A stretch of DNA of 29,758 nucleotides from Porphyromonadaceae bacterium UBA7203 (lineage in GTDB: Bacteria > Bacteroidota > Bacteroidia > Bacteroidales > Muribaculaceae). This document shows, piece after piece, positions 1 to 11,687 of the stretch (position 1 is its first letter; each line of letters opens with the position of its first letter). The DNA lies in assembly GCA_002490725.1 (NCBI GenBank), contig DKUN01000013.1, positions 1 to 29,758 on the forward strand, read 5' to 3'. The position numbers and the translations under genes were made by a program. The notes below the pieces were generated by a model, which saw only the letters and a list, made by a program, of their open reading frames with translations, was not told the origin of the DNA and did no database searches.

Positions 1-2702
<2,702 letters not shown>

Positions 2703-2759
2703 AGGTCTTGAATGGTTATTACGTTATTTATATGACTGTAGTTTGATTGAATTATTCTG

Positions 2760-2790
2760 CAAATATAGTGACTTTTTCTCTATTTGTCAA
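2760..2790 (-). promoter_or_regulatory. Bacteroidetes-type promoter of ppdK
   Basis: Read on the minus strand, TTG (2790-2788) is followed by 20 nt and then TATATTTG (2767-2760). This matches the -33/-7 consensus TTG...TAnnTTTG of the phylum. It implies a leader of roughly 50 nt before the ppdK ATG. Confidence 0.8.
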
Positions 2791-2844
2791 CTTTTGTGGA
2801 ACTAAATTAGCTAAACGGCTGAAATTCACGGTGGCCTGAAATAG

Positions 2845-2882
2845 GGCGGGCCGCTCCGACCGAGATGTCGGAACGGCCCGCC
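2845..2882 (-). terminator. Strong hairpin ending the secreted-protein operon
   Basis: Two 16-nt arms (2845-2860 and 2867-2882) flank a 6-nt loop. The single imperfection is a C-A mismatch on the plus strand but a G-U pair in minus-strand RNA, so the structure is built for the minus transcript. Only a short U-rich tail (TATTTC) follows, so it may act as a 3'-end stabiliser as much as an intrinsic terminator. Confidence 0.6.
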
Positions 2883-2898
2883 GGAAAGGGGGGAGTGG

Positions 2899-2916
2899 AG
2901 GGCGGTTTGCCGCCCT
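2899..2916 (-). terminator. Small hairpin downstream of the 607-residue secreted protein
   Basis: A perfect 7-bp stem (agggcgg / ccgccct) with a 4-nt loop sits 16 nt beyond the stop codon at 2932. It lies just upstream, in transcript order, of the larger hairpin at 2845-2882. Together they probably form the 3' end of the operon. There is no T-run of its own. Confidence 0.4.
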
Positions 2917-2931
2917 TTGGTTATTTCACAG

Positions 2932-4755
2932 TTATTTCACAATGGTCTTGACGCCGTTGACGATGTAGATTCCGCCTTTGGTCACTTTGGCCACGCGGCG
3001 GCCGTGGAGGTCGTAAATGGCTTCATTGCCGTTGGTGGCGGCGTTGATTTCGCTGATGCCGTCCTGAGGCTTGATGGTGGCCGCGATGGTGAGGGGCTCG
3101 GTTACGGTGAGGGTGTAGACGCCGTCTTCATCGGGGGTAAGCTCGGTTTCGCCGGCGGTCAGGGTGAATTCCTTGTCGGCTTCAACGAGCATGGTAATCT
3201 CGGTTCCGGCAAACACGGTGAGCGGGGCGGTAAGGTCGCTGACTTCGGTGATGCGGTCGGCCTTGGCCGCGAGGGTGATGCCTTCGGCGATGTCGAATGC
3301 AACGGCGCATTCAACGGGCTCGGCGGCGAAGAACACTTTGACTACGTCTTTGTCACGGGCATCGAACGAGTAGGAGTTGCTGCCTTCATACATGGGTGAG
3401 GCCATGACGCCGTTGACGAATACTTGGCCGACAACGGGCTGGTTGCTGTACCACGACAGGCCGATGGGGAGCATGCCGCTGTAGAAAGGAATTTCGTTGT
3501 AGCCGTTTTGGATTTCGATTTGCTGGCGGTCATTGCTCTGGAGGCTGAAGTAGGTGTCGGCCGCGTCTTTGTTGTCGATCCAGAAAATCATGGTCTGGTC
3601 CATGACAATCTTGCCGGAAGTGAACTTTACAACGCTGCCTTCGCGGAGGGAGGCGTTGGTGGTGTAAGTGCCCTGAAGGATGCCGTCGATTTCAACCGAT
3701 TCGATGAAGCAGCCCGATGCGGCGCCCCAGCATATCATCGAGTTGTTTTCGCTGAGTTCGATTTCGGTTTCGCCGGGGTTGAGGGTGATGGGTTCGGTGC
3801 CGTAGTCGATGTTGTAGCCCTTGCCGAGTCTGATGGTCGAGGGGTCTTCGACAATCACTGTGGCTTTGATTTTGCCGTAGGGGTGGGCCTGAACGGCGAA
3901 TTCGGTGTCTTCCATGATGGTCTGCTGATATGAGCCATAGAAGTAGGTGACGGTGCCGTTGACGCTGAATTCGTCGATCTTGAAGTCGTTGCTGCCGTTG
4001 ATCACGAGGGTTTGTCCGGCTTTCATGGCCAGCGAGGTGGTTTCGGCGGTGAAGTCCTCGACGGTGGTGCCGTCGATGGTTACCGAACTGATGGCTCCGG
4101 CGGCGTTTTCGCCATAAACGAACGTTATGGTTACGTCAATGTCGGGAACCTCGGCGGTGATGTCAACCGAGCAGCCGTCGGTGAGATGGAGCTCATACTG
4201 GCCGTAGTTGCTCGTTTGGACTTCGCCGTTGAGTTTGACCTCATAGAGGGTCTTGGAGTAGTCGGCCGAGCCGAGCATGAGGGTGCTTTCGGTGGCCGGG
4301 TCAAACTTGTAGGTGTTGACGCCGTCGGCGAAGGTGAGGTATTCGTATGTGCCGCCGCGCATGGCCCTGACCTTTGCGGCGTTGTCAACCGTAATGGTAG
4401 CGGTGGCGGTGCGGGTTTCGTCGGGGTTGTAGGTGGTTACCGAGAATTCGTTGCCGTCAACGCTGGCATAGATGTCGTATGACTTGACATTCGAGGCCAT
4501 GGTGTAGTTCTGGGTCTCGTTGGTCAGCTGCTTGATAGCCCAGGGCTCAACGCCGGCTATGCGGACTGTTGAGTACTGCTCGACGTTGATGTCGTAGACA
4601 TTGGTACTTGCGTCGAAAGAGATTGTGGCGCCGGCCGATGTCACGGTTACGTGTTCGGGGTCGTCGACCGACACCTTGATGTTGATTGGGTCGGCCCATG
4701 CCGTCATGCTCGACATTAAGAACAGGCCGGCGAGTAAAGATGTGATCTTTTTCAT
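2932..4755 (-). CDS. Secreted protein of tandem beta-rich repeats with T9SS-type C-terminal tail
   Basis: The protein has 607 residues. Residues 1-21 form a signal peptide (MKK, then a hydrophobic run, then AWAD). Residues 24 to about 562 read as about six consecutive segments of roughly 90 residues. Each opens with an alternating beta pattern such as IKVSVDDPEHVTV, ATITVDNAAKVRAM, IKATVIVEDPSTIRL or ECAVAFDIAEGITL. Residues 580-607 (YDLHGRRVAKVTKGGIYIVN, then GVKTIVK) match the short T9SS sorting tail common in Bacteroidales. The protein is therefore probably exported across the outer membrane and anchored or released. It is the last gene of a minus-strand run, 48 nt after the LRR gene. No catalytic motif was recognised and no specific ligand can be assigned; an adhesive or structural role is only inference. 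Confidence 0.85.
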   Translation of the reverse strand: MKKITSLLAGLFLMSSMTAWADPINIKVSVDDPEHVTVTSAGATISFDASTNVYDINVEQYSTVRIAGVEPWAIKQLTNETQNYTMASNVKSYDIYASVDGNEFSVTTYNPDETRTATATITVDNAAKVRAMRGGTYEYLTFADGVNTYKFDPATESTLMLGSADYSKTLYEVKLNGEVQTSNYGQYELHLTDGCSVDITAEVPDIDVTITFVYGENAAGAISSVTIDGTTVEDFTAETTSLAMKAGQTLVINGSNDFKIDEFSVNGTVTYFYGSYQQTIMEDTEFAVQAHPYGKIKATVIVEDPSTIRLGKGYNIDYGTEPITLNPGETEIELSENNSMICWGAASGCFIESVEIDGILQGTYTTNASLREGSVVKFTSGKIVMDQTMIFWIDNKDAADTYFSLQSNDRQQIEIQNGYNEIPFYSGMLPIGLSWYSNQPVVGQVFVNGVMASPMYEGSNSYSFDARDKDVVKVFFAAEPVECAVAFDIAEGITLAAKADRITEVSDLTAPLTVFAGTEITMLVEADKEFTLTAGETELTPDEDGVYTLTVTEPLTIAATIKPQDGISEINAATNGNEAIYDLHGRRVAKVTKGGIYIVNGVKTIVK

Positions 4756-4803
4756 CGTGTTAATGAACTTGTTGATGAATGAATATATGAATAATAGGCT
4801 GTA

Positions 4804-7800
4804 TTAGCGAATCATTACCTTGCGGCCGTCAATGATGTAGATGCCGTTCTTGGCCGGAGAGCTGACGCGTCGGCCCAGCAGGTCGTAGCATCCGGCGGGG
4901 GTGGTTGCTGCGGGCGCTTCGACTTCGTTGATGGCCGATTCGTCAACGTTCAGGCGGCTGCTAACCAGCAGTAGGTTGGGATAGGCCTCGTTGCTCATTA
5001 CGCACATCACTTTTTCGTTGAAAGTGGTGTGGAAGGTAGTAACGCCGTCAACTATACTGTATTCGTCGTCTTCAATCAGGGTTTCACCGATATATTCGCC
5101 GGTAGAGGCGTCGAGGGTGGCGTCACCGTAGTACCAGGTGTAGGTCGTTGCCACATCGCCGACCATGGCCTGCGACGAGAGGTCAACCTTGCCATTGACA
5201 CATTCGACCTCGACAGGGGCCTGGAGGCCATAGTACATGGTCGCCATTTTCGGAGCGTCCTCGGGGCGGGGCAGAGTGGCGAAGGTGAAGCGGTTGCCAA
5301 CGATTGTCAGGGCGAGCAGGGTCGACTTGACGGGGCTGAGGTCAATGCTTTCGAGCAGGTTGTTGTTGAGAATAATCTGTTCGGCAGCAGTCAGGCCGCT
5401 GAGGTCGATGCTTTCGAATCTGTTGCCGTTGAGCTGGATGTTCCAGAGTGCGGGATTGTTGAATTTGATGTCGGTTAGTTTGTTGTTGCTCAGATAGAGG
5501 CTGCTGAGACGGGCCAGGGGCGATGCGTCGAACTCGGTGAAGAGGTTCTGCGAGAGGTTGAGCGACGTCAGCAGGGGATATTTTTCGAAGTAGGGATATG
5601 TGCTGAAGCTGTTGCCGATGAGGTTGAGTTCGGTCAGGCGTGCGTCGGGCATATTCATGCGGTCGGGTGTGAGTCCTGCGCCGCCGATCGACAGTGCGGT
5701 CAGTGCGGTCATGGGCGTGAGATCGAGCGAGCTCATAGGCACGCTGTAGACCGAAAATACGGTCACGTCCTCGGGGCTGCCGTAGGTGTAGATTTTAGCT
5801 TCGGCGCCGGCAACAGTCGTGATGGCATAGCTGGAAATCGAGGTGCCGGTGAAGGGATATTCGGTAAACTCCGTGCCGTCGCCGCGCCAGTCAACGTAGA
5901 GGGCCGAGTTTTTGTTGCCGACAATAATCAGCTCGCCGTTGGCGGCCGAAGGGGTGGTGAAGGTGCCGACCACGATTGTGGGAGCGCCGACAACTTCGAC
6001 GCGGGTGGTTGAGAGAGTCAGACCGGGGAAGGCCGGGTTGGTCATTTCGCAATAGACCTGTCCGAGCTCCTCGTTGAGGAAGCGGGTGCCGCCGTCAACG
6101 CAGTCAATGTCGACTCCCTGAACCAGCACAGTGCCGTCGGCCTTTTTCCATACGAAGTCGGTGCCGCGGCCGTTGACCATGCGGTTTTGGGCGGTGAGGT
6201 TTACGGCCGGAGCCTTGTCCTGAATGCTGAGGTCGAGCAGGGGAGCGTAGATATACTCCTTGGCGCCGAGTTCTTCAGGCAGGGGCAGGGTGGCGAGGTT
6301 GAGCAGAGTGTTGCTGACGTCGAAGTGCTGCAGGTTGGTGAACTTGTCAAGCTTGAGCGCCGAAATCGGGTTGCCGCTGAGATTGATGTCGGTGGCGCCG
6401 GCCTGGTAGGCAAGCGAGAATTCACCGCTCAGGCGGTTGTTGCTGAGGTTGATTGAGGTGGCGTAGTCGAATTCGGTGATGGGGAGTTCGGTCAGGAGGT
6501 TGTCCGAGAGGTCGAGACTGCGAATCGAGCTGCCGTCGCGCAGCTCAATGGTTGAGATGCGGTTGTTGGCGGCTTTGACTGTGGCGATGACGTTCTTTTC
6601 ATAGTCGCCGTAGATTCCGAGCAGCGACAGCGAAGAGAGCTGGTTGTCGCTCAGGTCGAGATATGTCAGGTTGCGGTTATAGCGCATGTCGATCGAGTAG
6701 AGCGAAGCGCCGGTCACGCTCAGTTCGCGCAGTGAGGTGGCGTTTTTGATGTCGATGTTGTAGATAGTCACGCCGTCGATGCCGAACGCGCTGATGTCTT
6801 CGCCTTCAGGCATCCAGATGTTGATGCGGCCGTTGAAGTCGGCGGGCGCGGTGAAGCTGATGGCTTTTGAGGGATCGAATGCGGAGGTTGTGGTGGTCAG
6901 TTCGGTCTTGGTGTCGGAGCCGAAGTCAACGAGCACCTTGCGGGGATTCTGCTCCGAGGCGCCGTTAACGCCGATGCAGAGGTTGAAGTCGCGGACGGAG
7001 TAGTCGAGGTTAAGGGCAATGACCTTTGAGGGAAGGCCGATTTCGTCGGCGTTCTTGACGCGGAAGAGCGACGTGGTCATGCGATATTCGTTCAGGGCGC
7101 TGTTGCTGTACTCGACATAGACCGAGTCGCTGACAGCCGAGTTGAAGGTTACGACGCCGTCGGCATAGGTGTAGAGCGATGCGTCGAGTTCGACGGCGTC
7201 GCCGGTAAAGGGCTTGCGCATTACGCGAGCGGTGGTTTCGGTGCCGTTGCGTAAAACGCGTGCGCTCATGTCGAGAGGAGCGCCGACGGCGAGCTCGCGG
7301 CTAACGGGCATGGCGTTCTGCAGGTAGTAGTATTCGCTCCATGTTGACTCCTGCAGGGGCAGGGTGGCAAAGTCCATGTCGTTGAGCATCAGATTGACGC
7401 TGTAGAGGTTGGGGTTGTTGCTAAGGTCGATTGACGTCAGCTTGTTGCGGTTTAAGAGCAGAGTCTGCAGATAGGTGTTTTTGCTCAAGTCGATAGAGGT
7501 CAGGTCGTTGCCGGTGAGGCTCAGGAACATGAGGTAGGGGTTATGGCTCAGGTCAATCGAGTTGAGTTTGACCCCGGTGTTGATAGTGCCGCTTGAATGG
7601 CTGGCAATGAAGTAGCGCAGCTGGGTGTTCTTGCTGAGGTCGATGTCGGTTATTCTGGTTTCCGCGATGTTGAGGTTGGTCAGGTTCAAGTTATTGCTGA
7701 CGTCAACGCTCTCTATGTCGGTCATTTCGAGGCTCAGGGCGCGCAGGTTGGGGCAGCCTGAGGGATCAAGCTTGTGGAGGTCGAGGTTATGGTAAGCGTC

Positions 7801-8397
7801 GAACGACACCATGGCCGGATAGTCGCTGAGGTTGAACGACTGGTCGAGGTGGTCGATGATGTCGATTTCCAGAATCTGCAGGTCAGGCTTGGGCACTCCG
7901 ATTTTGAGCGGGGTTTCGGCCGTGAACGGATTATCGGTCAGGTATATGGCCATCAGTTTGGTGAACGGCGTCAAATCGAGGCTGCGCAGGGCGTTATGCT
8001 CCAGGCTCAGAATTTCGAGGTTGGAGCATGCGGTCATGTCAATGTCGGTGATGTAGGCGCCGTCCATGACGATGACGTCGATTTTCGAAGCGTCGCCATA
8101 GATTTTGATGGTGCCGTCGGCATTGACGCGTGCGGGAATCCACGTGCCGAGGTAGTCGCCGGTTTCGGGATCGATCGAAACGACGTCGATTGCCACTTCG
8201 TTTTTGCCTGCGCCGAGGTCTATGTCGATGTAGGTGGGCTCTGTCGAGCCTATCAGAAACGAGAAACGGTTGGTTTCGCCGATTTCGGCGTATGCGTCGG
8301 AGTGGAGAGTTATTATCGGCTGTTCGTCGTCGGCGTCTTGTGCGGCGGCCGGGAACGCGAGCAGGCAGAGAAGGGCTGCTTTCAGGAGATTTTTCAT
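4804..8397 (-). CDS. Large secreted leucine-rich-repeat protein, three tandem modules, T9SS-type tail
   Basis: The protein has 1197 residues with a signal peptide (about 1-20, ending FPAAAQ). Three modules follow, each with a beta domain, LRRs and a second beta domain. LRRs lie at about 120-345, 550-705 and 890-1042, in the 20-22-residue form LTSIDLSNNPNLYSVNL. Each LRR block ends in a shared cap, FATLPLQE (343), LATLPLPEE (701) and FATLPRPED (1039), followed by an Ig-like stretch that includes aromatic sequences such as YYYLQ or TWYYG. The last 29 residues (CYDLLGRRVSSPAKNGIYII, then DGRKVMIR) form a T9SS sorting tail. The gene lies 32 nt after the subtilase and 48 nt before the beta-repeat gene, so co-expression is likely. 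LRR proteins of this kind usually bind proteins or glycans at the cell surface; the target here is unknown. Confidence 0.9.
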   Translation of the reverse strand: MKNLLKAALLCLLAFPAAAQDADDEQPIITLHSDAYAEIGETNRFSFLIGSTEPTYIDIDLGAGKNEVAIDVVSIDPETGDYLGTWIPARVNADGTIKIYGDASKIDVIVMDGAYITDIDMTACSNLEILSLEHNALRSLDLTPFTKLMAIYLTDNPFTAETPLKIGVPKPDLQILEIDIIDHLDQSFNLSDYPAMVSFDAYHNLDLHKLDPSGCPNLRALSLEMTDIESVDVSNNLNLTNLNIAETRITDIDLSKNTQLRYFIASHSSGTINTGVKLNSIDLSHNPYLMFLSLTGNDLTSIDLSKNTYLQTLLLNRNKLTSIDLSNNPNLYSVNLMLNDMDFATLPLQESTWSEYYYLQNAMPVSRELAVGAPLDMSARVLRNGTETTARVMRKPFTGDAVELDASLYTYADGVVTFNSAVSDSVYVEYSNSALNEYRMTTSLFRVKNADEIGLPSKVIALNLDYSVRDFNLCIGVNGASEQNPRKVLVDFGSDTKTELTTTTSAFDPSKAISFTAPADFNGRINIWMPEGEDISAFGIDGVTIYNIDIKNATSLRELSVTGASLYSIDMRYNRNLTYLDLSDNQLSSLSLLGIYGDYEKNVIATVKAANNRISTIELRDGSSIRSLDLSDNLLTELPITEFDYATSINLSNNRLSGEFSLAYQAGATDINLSGNPISALKLDKFTNLQHFDVSNTLLNLATLPLPEELGAKEYIYAPLLDLSIQDKAPAVNLTAQNRMVNGRGTDFVWKKADGTVLVQGVDIDCVDGGTRFLNEELGQVYCEMTNPAFPGLTLSTTRVEVVGAPTIVVGTFTTPSAANGELIIVGNKNSALYVDWRGDGTEFTEYPFTGTSISSYAITTVAGAEAKIYTYGSPEDVTVFSVYSVPMSSLDLTPMTALTALSIGGAGLTPDRMNMPDARLTELNLIGNSFSTYPYFEKYPLLTSLNLSQNLFTEFDASPLARLSSLYLSNNKLTDIKFNNPALWNIQLNGNRFESIDLSGLTAAEQIILNNNLLESIDLSPVKSTLLALTIVGNRFTFATLPRPEDAPKMATMYYGLQAPVEVECVNGKVDLSSQAMVGDVATTYTWYYGDATLDASTGEYIGETLIEDDEYSIVDGVTTFHTTFNEKVMCVMSNEAYPNLLLVSSRLNVDESAINEVEAPAATTPAGCYDLLGRRVSSPAKNGIYIIDGRKVMIR

Positions 8398-8429
8398 TCT
8401 GTCAGGTTAGTTAGAGTATGACTAATTGC

Positions 8430-10748
8430 TTATTTTACGGAAACTTTGGCCGACTTGCCGTTGGCGTTGATTATATAGATGCCGGCGGGCAGGGACGAGA
8501 GGTCGAGGGTGAGTTCGTCGCCGGCAGCCGAGGCCTGCATTACGCGGCGGCCGTCGGCAGCAAAGACGCTTGCATTGATTGAGTCGGCGGTGCCGATGAA
8601 GATGCAGTAGGCGTTGTTGCCGGCAGGCGAGAGCAGCAGTCGGTCGTTGTCGACGGTTATGTCGCGGATGCCGTTTTCATAGCGCCTGATGGCTTCCTTG
8701 AGGCCTCCGAGCGCATTGAACTTGCCGGCGCCCCAACGCTTGCGTTCGGCGGTGTTGATTACGTCGTCGTCAACAATGGCGGTTTCGGCAATGATTTCCT
8801 TGACGTCGTTGACGGTCAGCTCGGGGTTGGCTTCAAGCCAGAGGGCTATTGAGCCGGCAACGAACGGAGTAGACATCGATGTGCCCACTTCCTGCTTCCA
8901 GAGGTTGGTGCGGTTTTCTTCGTCGAGGCGCGCCGAGCATGAGTAGTTGATCGAGCTCTCAGACATCTGCTTGGCGTAGGGCCATGAGATAGAGCTGATG
9001 ATAGCCGCGCCGGGGGCGCAGACGGTGGGGAGGTCGCGTCCGTCGGCCAGGGTGCCGTATGATGAGAAGCCGCTGATCTTTCCGGGCAGGAAGCCTTCGC
9101 CCTCGTAGCGCGAAGTGCCTCCGTCAAGGCATGTCCATTTGTTGCGGGTGTTATATGAGCCGACCACTACAATGTTGTGGGCCACGGCCATGTCGGAAAT
9201 GGTGCCGTCGGTCGAGCCGTCGTCAAAGCCCTCGACGCCATAGTTGTCCATCCAGGTGTTCAGGCCGTCGCAATAGCATGAGATTGTCTGGCCCGGATGT
9301 CCCGTGATTTCGAATCCGAGCACGTAGGAGTCGTTGAGGTTCGTCTTTGAGTTGTTGAGCATATAGTAGTCAATCATGCCGTAGTAGCGTCCGGTGAGCT
9401 CGTCGAGCTTGGCGCCCACGCCTACATAGCCCTGCTCGACGGCGCGGCAGAATGTGGGGTCGTCGACGATGTCTGACTCGGTGATGCTGCCCATGTTGGA
9501 GGTGGTGTAGTAGGTGCCGATGTTTTCGCCTACGATGGGCATGTTGAGCGCGGCGCGATAGTTGCGGTCGCGGTTATAGAGCACGGCCTTGATTTCAAAC
9601 GGGGTGCCGTCGTTGCTCCACACTTCAACGCTGCCGTTGCGGAATGTGGCGCTGTTTTCGACCTCGGGGTCGTACTGGTAGTAGTAGGGGTAGATAAATG
9701 TCTTGACCACGCGGTCTTCCTCGGTCAGCTGTTTGGTGAGGGCGATTTTAAGGTCACCTTCGTTACCGGCCGAGAGGCATATGATGGCTTCCTTGCCGGC
9801 CTCGTCGAGATACTGGCCCATGGCCGAGCGCGGGTCGTGAGGGCCCTGGGTTGAGCCGAGCGACATGTTGATGACCATTGGCCACTGCATATAGTAGCGG
9901 TAGTTGAGCAGCGACTCCAAGCCATAGGCCACGAACGCGTCCTGCAGGTCGCCGCAGCTGACGCAGAGGTCGGCCTGGGGAGCTACGCCATAGAAAGGGC
10001 AGCTTTCAAGTTCGGTCGGCACCGTGTTTTCGGGCATCAAGGGGTCGGCCCAGGGGGTGCCTACCGAAACCGGTCCGGTGTAGCTGCCGCCGAGAATGCC
10101 GAGGGTGTGGGTGGCGTGATATGCGTTGGGGGTGTCGGTGGTGAACTGACCGATGGTTTCGTAGTTGTAGTGGTCCTCGACCACGGCGGTGCCGGCAGCG
10201 TTCAGACGCCCCCAGTAGAGGTAGCTGATGCGCGATTCGCCGGTGGCGTAGCGAAAGTTGATGTGGTGGGCGTCAATACCCTGGTCGACAATGCCGGCCA
10301 CTACACCGCGGCCGGTGTAGGTGCGGGTGAGTTCCGATTCGGGTTTGCCGAAATGGATTTCGTCGATGTTCTGCTCGGCGCGGGCCACGTCCATGTTGGT
10401 TCGCGTGTCGCGCTGGAGGTTGAGGGCTTTTACGCAGGGCAGCGAGGCGATTTCCTTGGCGCGGGCCAGCTCTACCACGCCGACCACCACGTTGCCGCGC
10501 TGCGATTTTACATCGACTCCGGCTTTGCGCAACTCGTCGGCGCTGCAGCCGTCGTTAAGAACAATGAAAGCTCCCTGCACGGGCGCGACTTTTTCGGCGC
10601 GCATCTTTGCAGGCGAAAGTTTTCGGCTTGTCGATGCCGGTGTGAACTCCGAGCGGCGCAGCTTCGCCAGACTCTGCAAGTCGAGATTCTGAGCATAGAT
10701 ATTACAGCCGAATGCGATTGCCAACAGAGACAGCAATGTCTTTTTCAT
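8430..10748 (-). CDS. Secreted S8 (subtilisin-like) serine protease with T9SS-type tail
   Basis: The protein has 772 residues. A signal peptide (1-19, ending CNIYA-Q) is followed by an inhibitor-like propeptide (about 20-120). The S8 catalytic domain has Asp155 in GIVDQGID, His214 in HATHTLGI, oxyanion Asn329 in SAGNEGD and Ser624 in GTSMSTPFVAG. The usual HGTH motif is HATH here, which is tolerated in some family members. About 295 residues separate Asn329 from Ser624, far more than in subtilisin, so a beta-rich insertion occupies roughly 340-520. The tail (about 695-772, ending SLPAGIYIINANGKSAKVSV, then K) looks like a T9SS sorting domain. It is the first gene of the three-gene exported operon and diverges from the M48 protease. 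Likely action is extracellular or cell-surface proteolysis; the substrate is unknown. Confidence 0.93.
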   Translation of the reverse strand: MKKTLLSLLAIAFGCNIYAQNLDLQSLAKLRRSEFTPASTSRKLSPAKMRAEKVAPVQGAFIVLNDGCSADELRKAGVDVKSQRGNVVVGVVELARAKEIASLPCVKALNLQRDTRTNMDVARAEQNIDEIHFGKPESELTRTYTGRGVVAGIVDQGIDAHHINFRYATGESRISYLYWGRLNAAGTAVVEDHYNYETIGQFTTDTPNAYHATHTLGILGGSYTGPVSVGTPWADPLMPENTVPTELESCPFYGVAPQADLCVSCGDLQDAFVAYGLESLLNYRYYMQWPMVINMSLGSTQGPHDPRSAMGQYLDEAGKEAIICLSAGNEGDLKIALTKQLTEEDRVVKTFIYPYYYQYDPEVENSATFRNGSVEVWSNDGTPFEIKAVLYNRDRNYRAALNMPIVGENIGTYYTTSNMGSITESDIVDDPTFCRAVEQGYVGVGAKLDELTGRYYGMIDYYMLNNSKTNLNDSYVLGFEITGHPGQTISCYCDGLNTWMDNYGVEGFDDGSTDGTISDMAVAHNIVVVGSYNTRNKWTCLDGGTSRYEGEGFLPGKISGFSSYGTLADGRDLPTVCAPGAAIISSISWPYAKQMSESSINYSCSARLDEENRTNLWKQEVGTSMSTPFVAGSIALWLEANPELTVNDVKEIIAETAIVDDDVINTAERKRWGAGKFNALGGLKEAIRRYENGIRDITVDNDRLLLSPAGNNAYCIFIGTADSINASVFAADGRRVMQASAAGDELTLDLSSLPAGIYIINANGKSAKVSVK

Positions 10749-10794
10749 AAAAAAATAAGTGTCCTATTAGTGTATAAATGTGAATATTGAGCGG

Positions 10795-10802
10795 CAAAGG
10801 TA
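10795..10802 (-). promoter_or_regulatory. -7 element of the subtilase/LRR operon promoter
   Basis: On the minus strand TACCTTTG matches TAnnTTTG exactly, 47 nt upstream of the subtilase ATG. There is no TTG at the expected -33 position (CGG is seen), so the promoter may be weak or activator-dependent. Its upstream half overlaps the -33 box of the divergent M48 promoter at 10811-10842. Confidence 0.55.
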
Positions 10803-10810
10803 AGAAAAAA

Positions 10811-10842
10811 TTTGTATAAAAACCGCATAATGATTAAATTTG
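10811..10842 (+). promoter_or_regulatory. Bacteroidetes-type promoter of the M48 protease gene
   Basis: TTTG (10811-10814), a 20-nt spacer and TAAATTTG (10835-10842) match the phylum's -33/-7 consensus fully. Transcription should start near 10849, leaving about 30 nt before the ATG at 10880. Confidence 0.8.
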
Positions 10843-10879
10843 CAATAACAATTAACGTTTTAATCAACTCAAATACGCT

Positions 10880-11659
10880 ATGAGAATATCTATTAAGTCT
10901 ATGGCTATTTTAGCCATGATTTGCGTTTCAGTTCAGGCGCATGCCCAGTTTAATTTAAAGAAAATGGCCGGTGCTGCCGTCAAGACCGCCCAGGCGGTGA
11001 CTCTTACCGACGAACAGATGGCCGCCTACGTCAAGGAGTCGGTTGACTGGATGGATAAGAACAATAGAGTTTCAGCCCCTGATAGCCCCTATACCAAGCG
11101 TCTTGAAGCTCTGACCGCAGGGTTGAAGGATGCTGACGGAATTCCTCTTAACTTCAAGGTCTATGAGGTTATTGACGTAAACGCTTTTGCGTGTCCCGAC
11201 GGCAGTGTGCGCGTGTTTTCGTCGCTGATGGATATTATGGACGACGACGAACTGATGGGCATCATCGGCCATGAAATCGGCCATGTCATGAAGCGTCATT
11301 CGAAAAAGGCGTTCCGCACCCAACTGCTTTCAGACGCTACCAAAGACGCCATTGCCTCGACCGGCGGTAAGGCTGCCGCGCTGACCGAGTCGCAGCTGGG
11401 CGACCTGAGCTCGTCGCTCATCAACGCAAAGTTCTCGCAGAAGCAGGAGAAGGAAGCCGACGACTGCGGCTATGATTTCCTCAAGGCCAACGGCCGTAAC
11501 CCGTGGGGAATGGTCAAGGCGTTCGAAAAGTTCCTGGAAATGGAGGGTGGCCAGAGCTCGAGCTATGTCACAAAAATGTTTTCGTCGCATCCTGAAACCA
11601 AGGAGCGCATTGAGCGCATGAGCCGTCGCGCCGAGGCCGATGGCATTGCCCGCCCGTAA
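10880..11659 (+). CDS. Exported M48-family zinc metalloprotease
   Basis: The protein has 259 residues and a signal peptide ending in AHAQ at about residue 23, so it should be periplasmic. There is no lipobox. The zinc motif HEIGH (131-135) lies within IIGHEIGHVMKRHSKKA. The third ligand is probably Glu192 in QEKEADDCGYDFL, and SSHPETKERI (235-244) carries the conserved SHP motif seen in BepA/LoiP-type peptidases. It has no TPR or transmembrane segments, so it resembles the short LoiP/YggG-like group rather than HtpX. By analogy it may degrade misfolded outer-membrane or periplasmic proteins. It is transcribed alone from its own promoter and ends at a bidirectional terminator. Confidence 0.92.
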   Translation: MRISIKSMAILAMICVSVQAHAQFNLKKMAGAAVKTAQAVTLTDEQMAAYVKESVDWMDKNNRVSAPDSPYTKRLEALTAGLKDADGIPLNFKVYEVIDVNAFACPDGSVRVFSSLMDIMDDDELMGIIGHEIGHVMKRHSKKAFRTQLLSDATKDAIASTGGKAAALTESQLGDLSSSLINAKFSQKQEKEADDCGYDFLKANGRNPWGMVKAFEKFLEMEGGQSSSYVTKMFSSHPETKERIERMSRRAEADGIARP

Positions 11660-11687
11660 TCTCACCGGTTTTTTTGTTATGATATGG

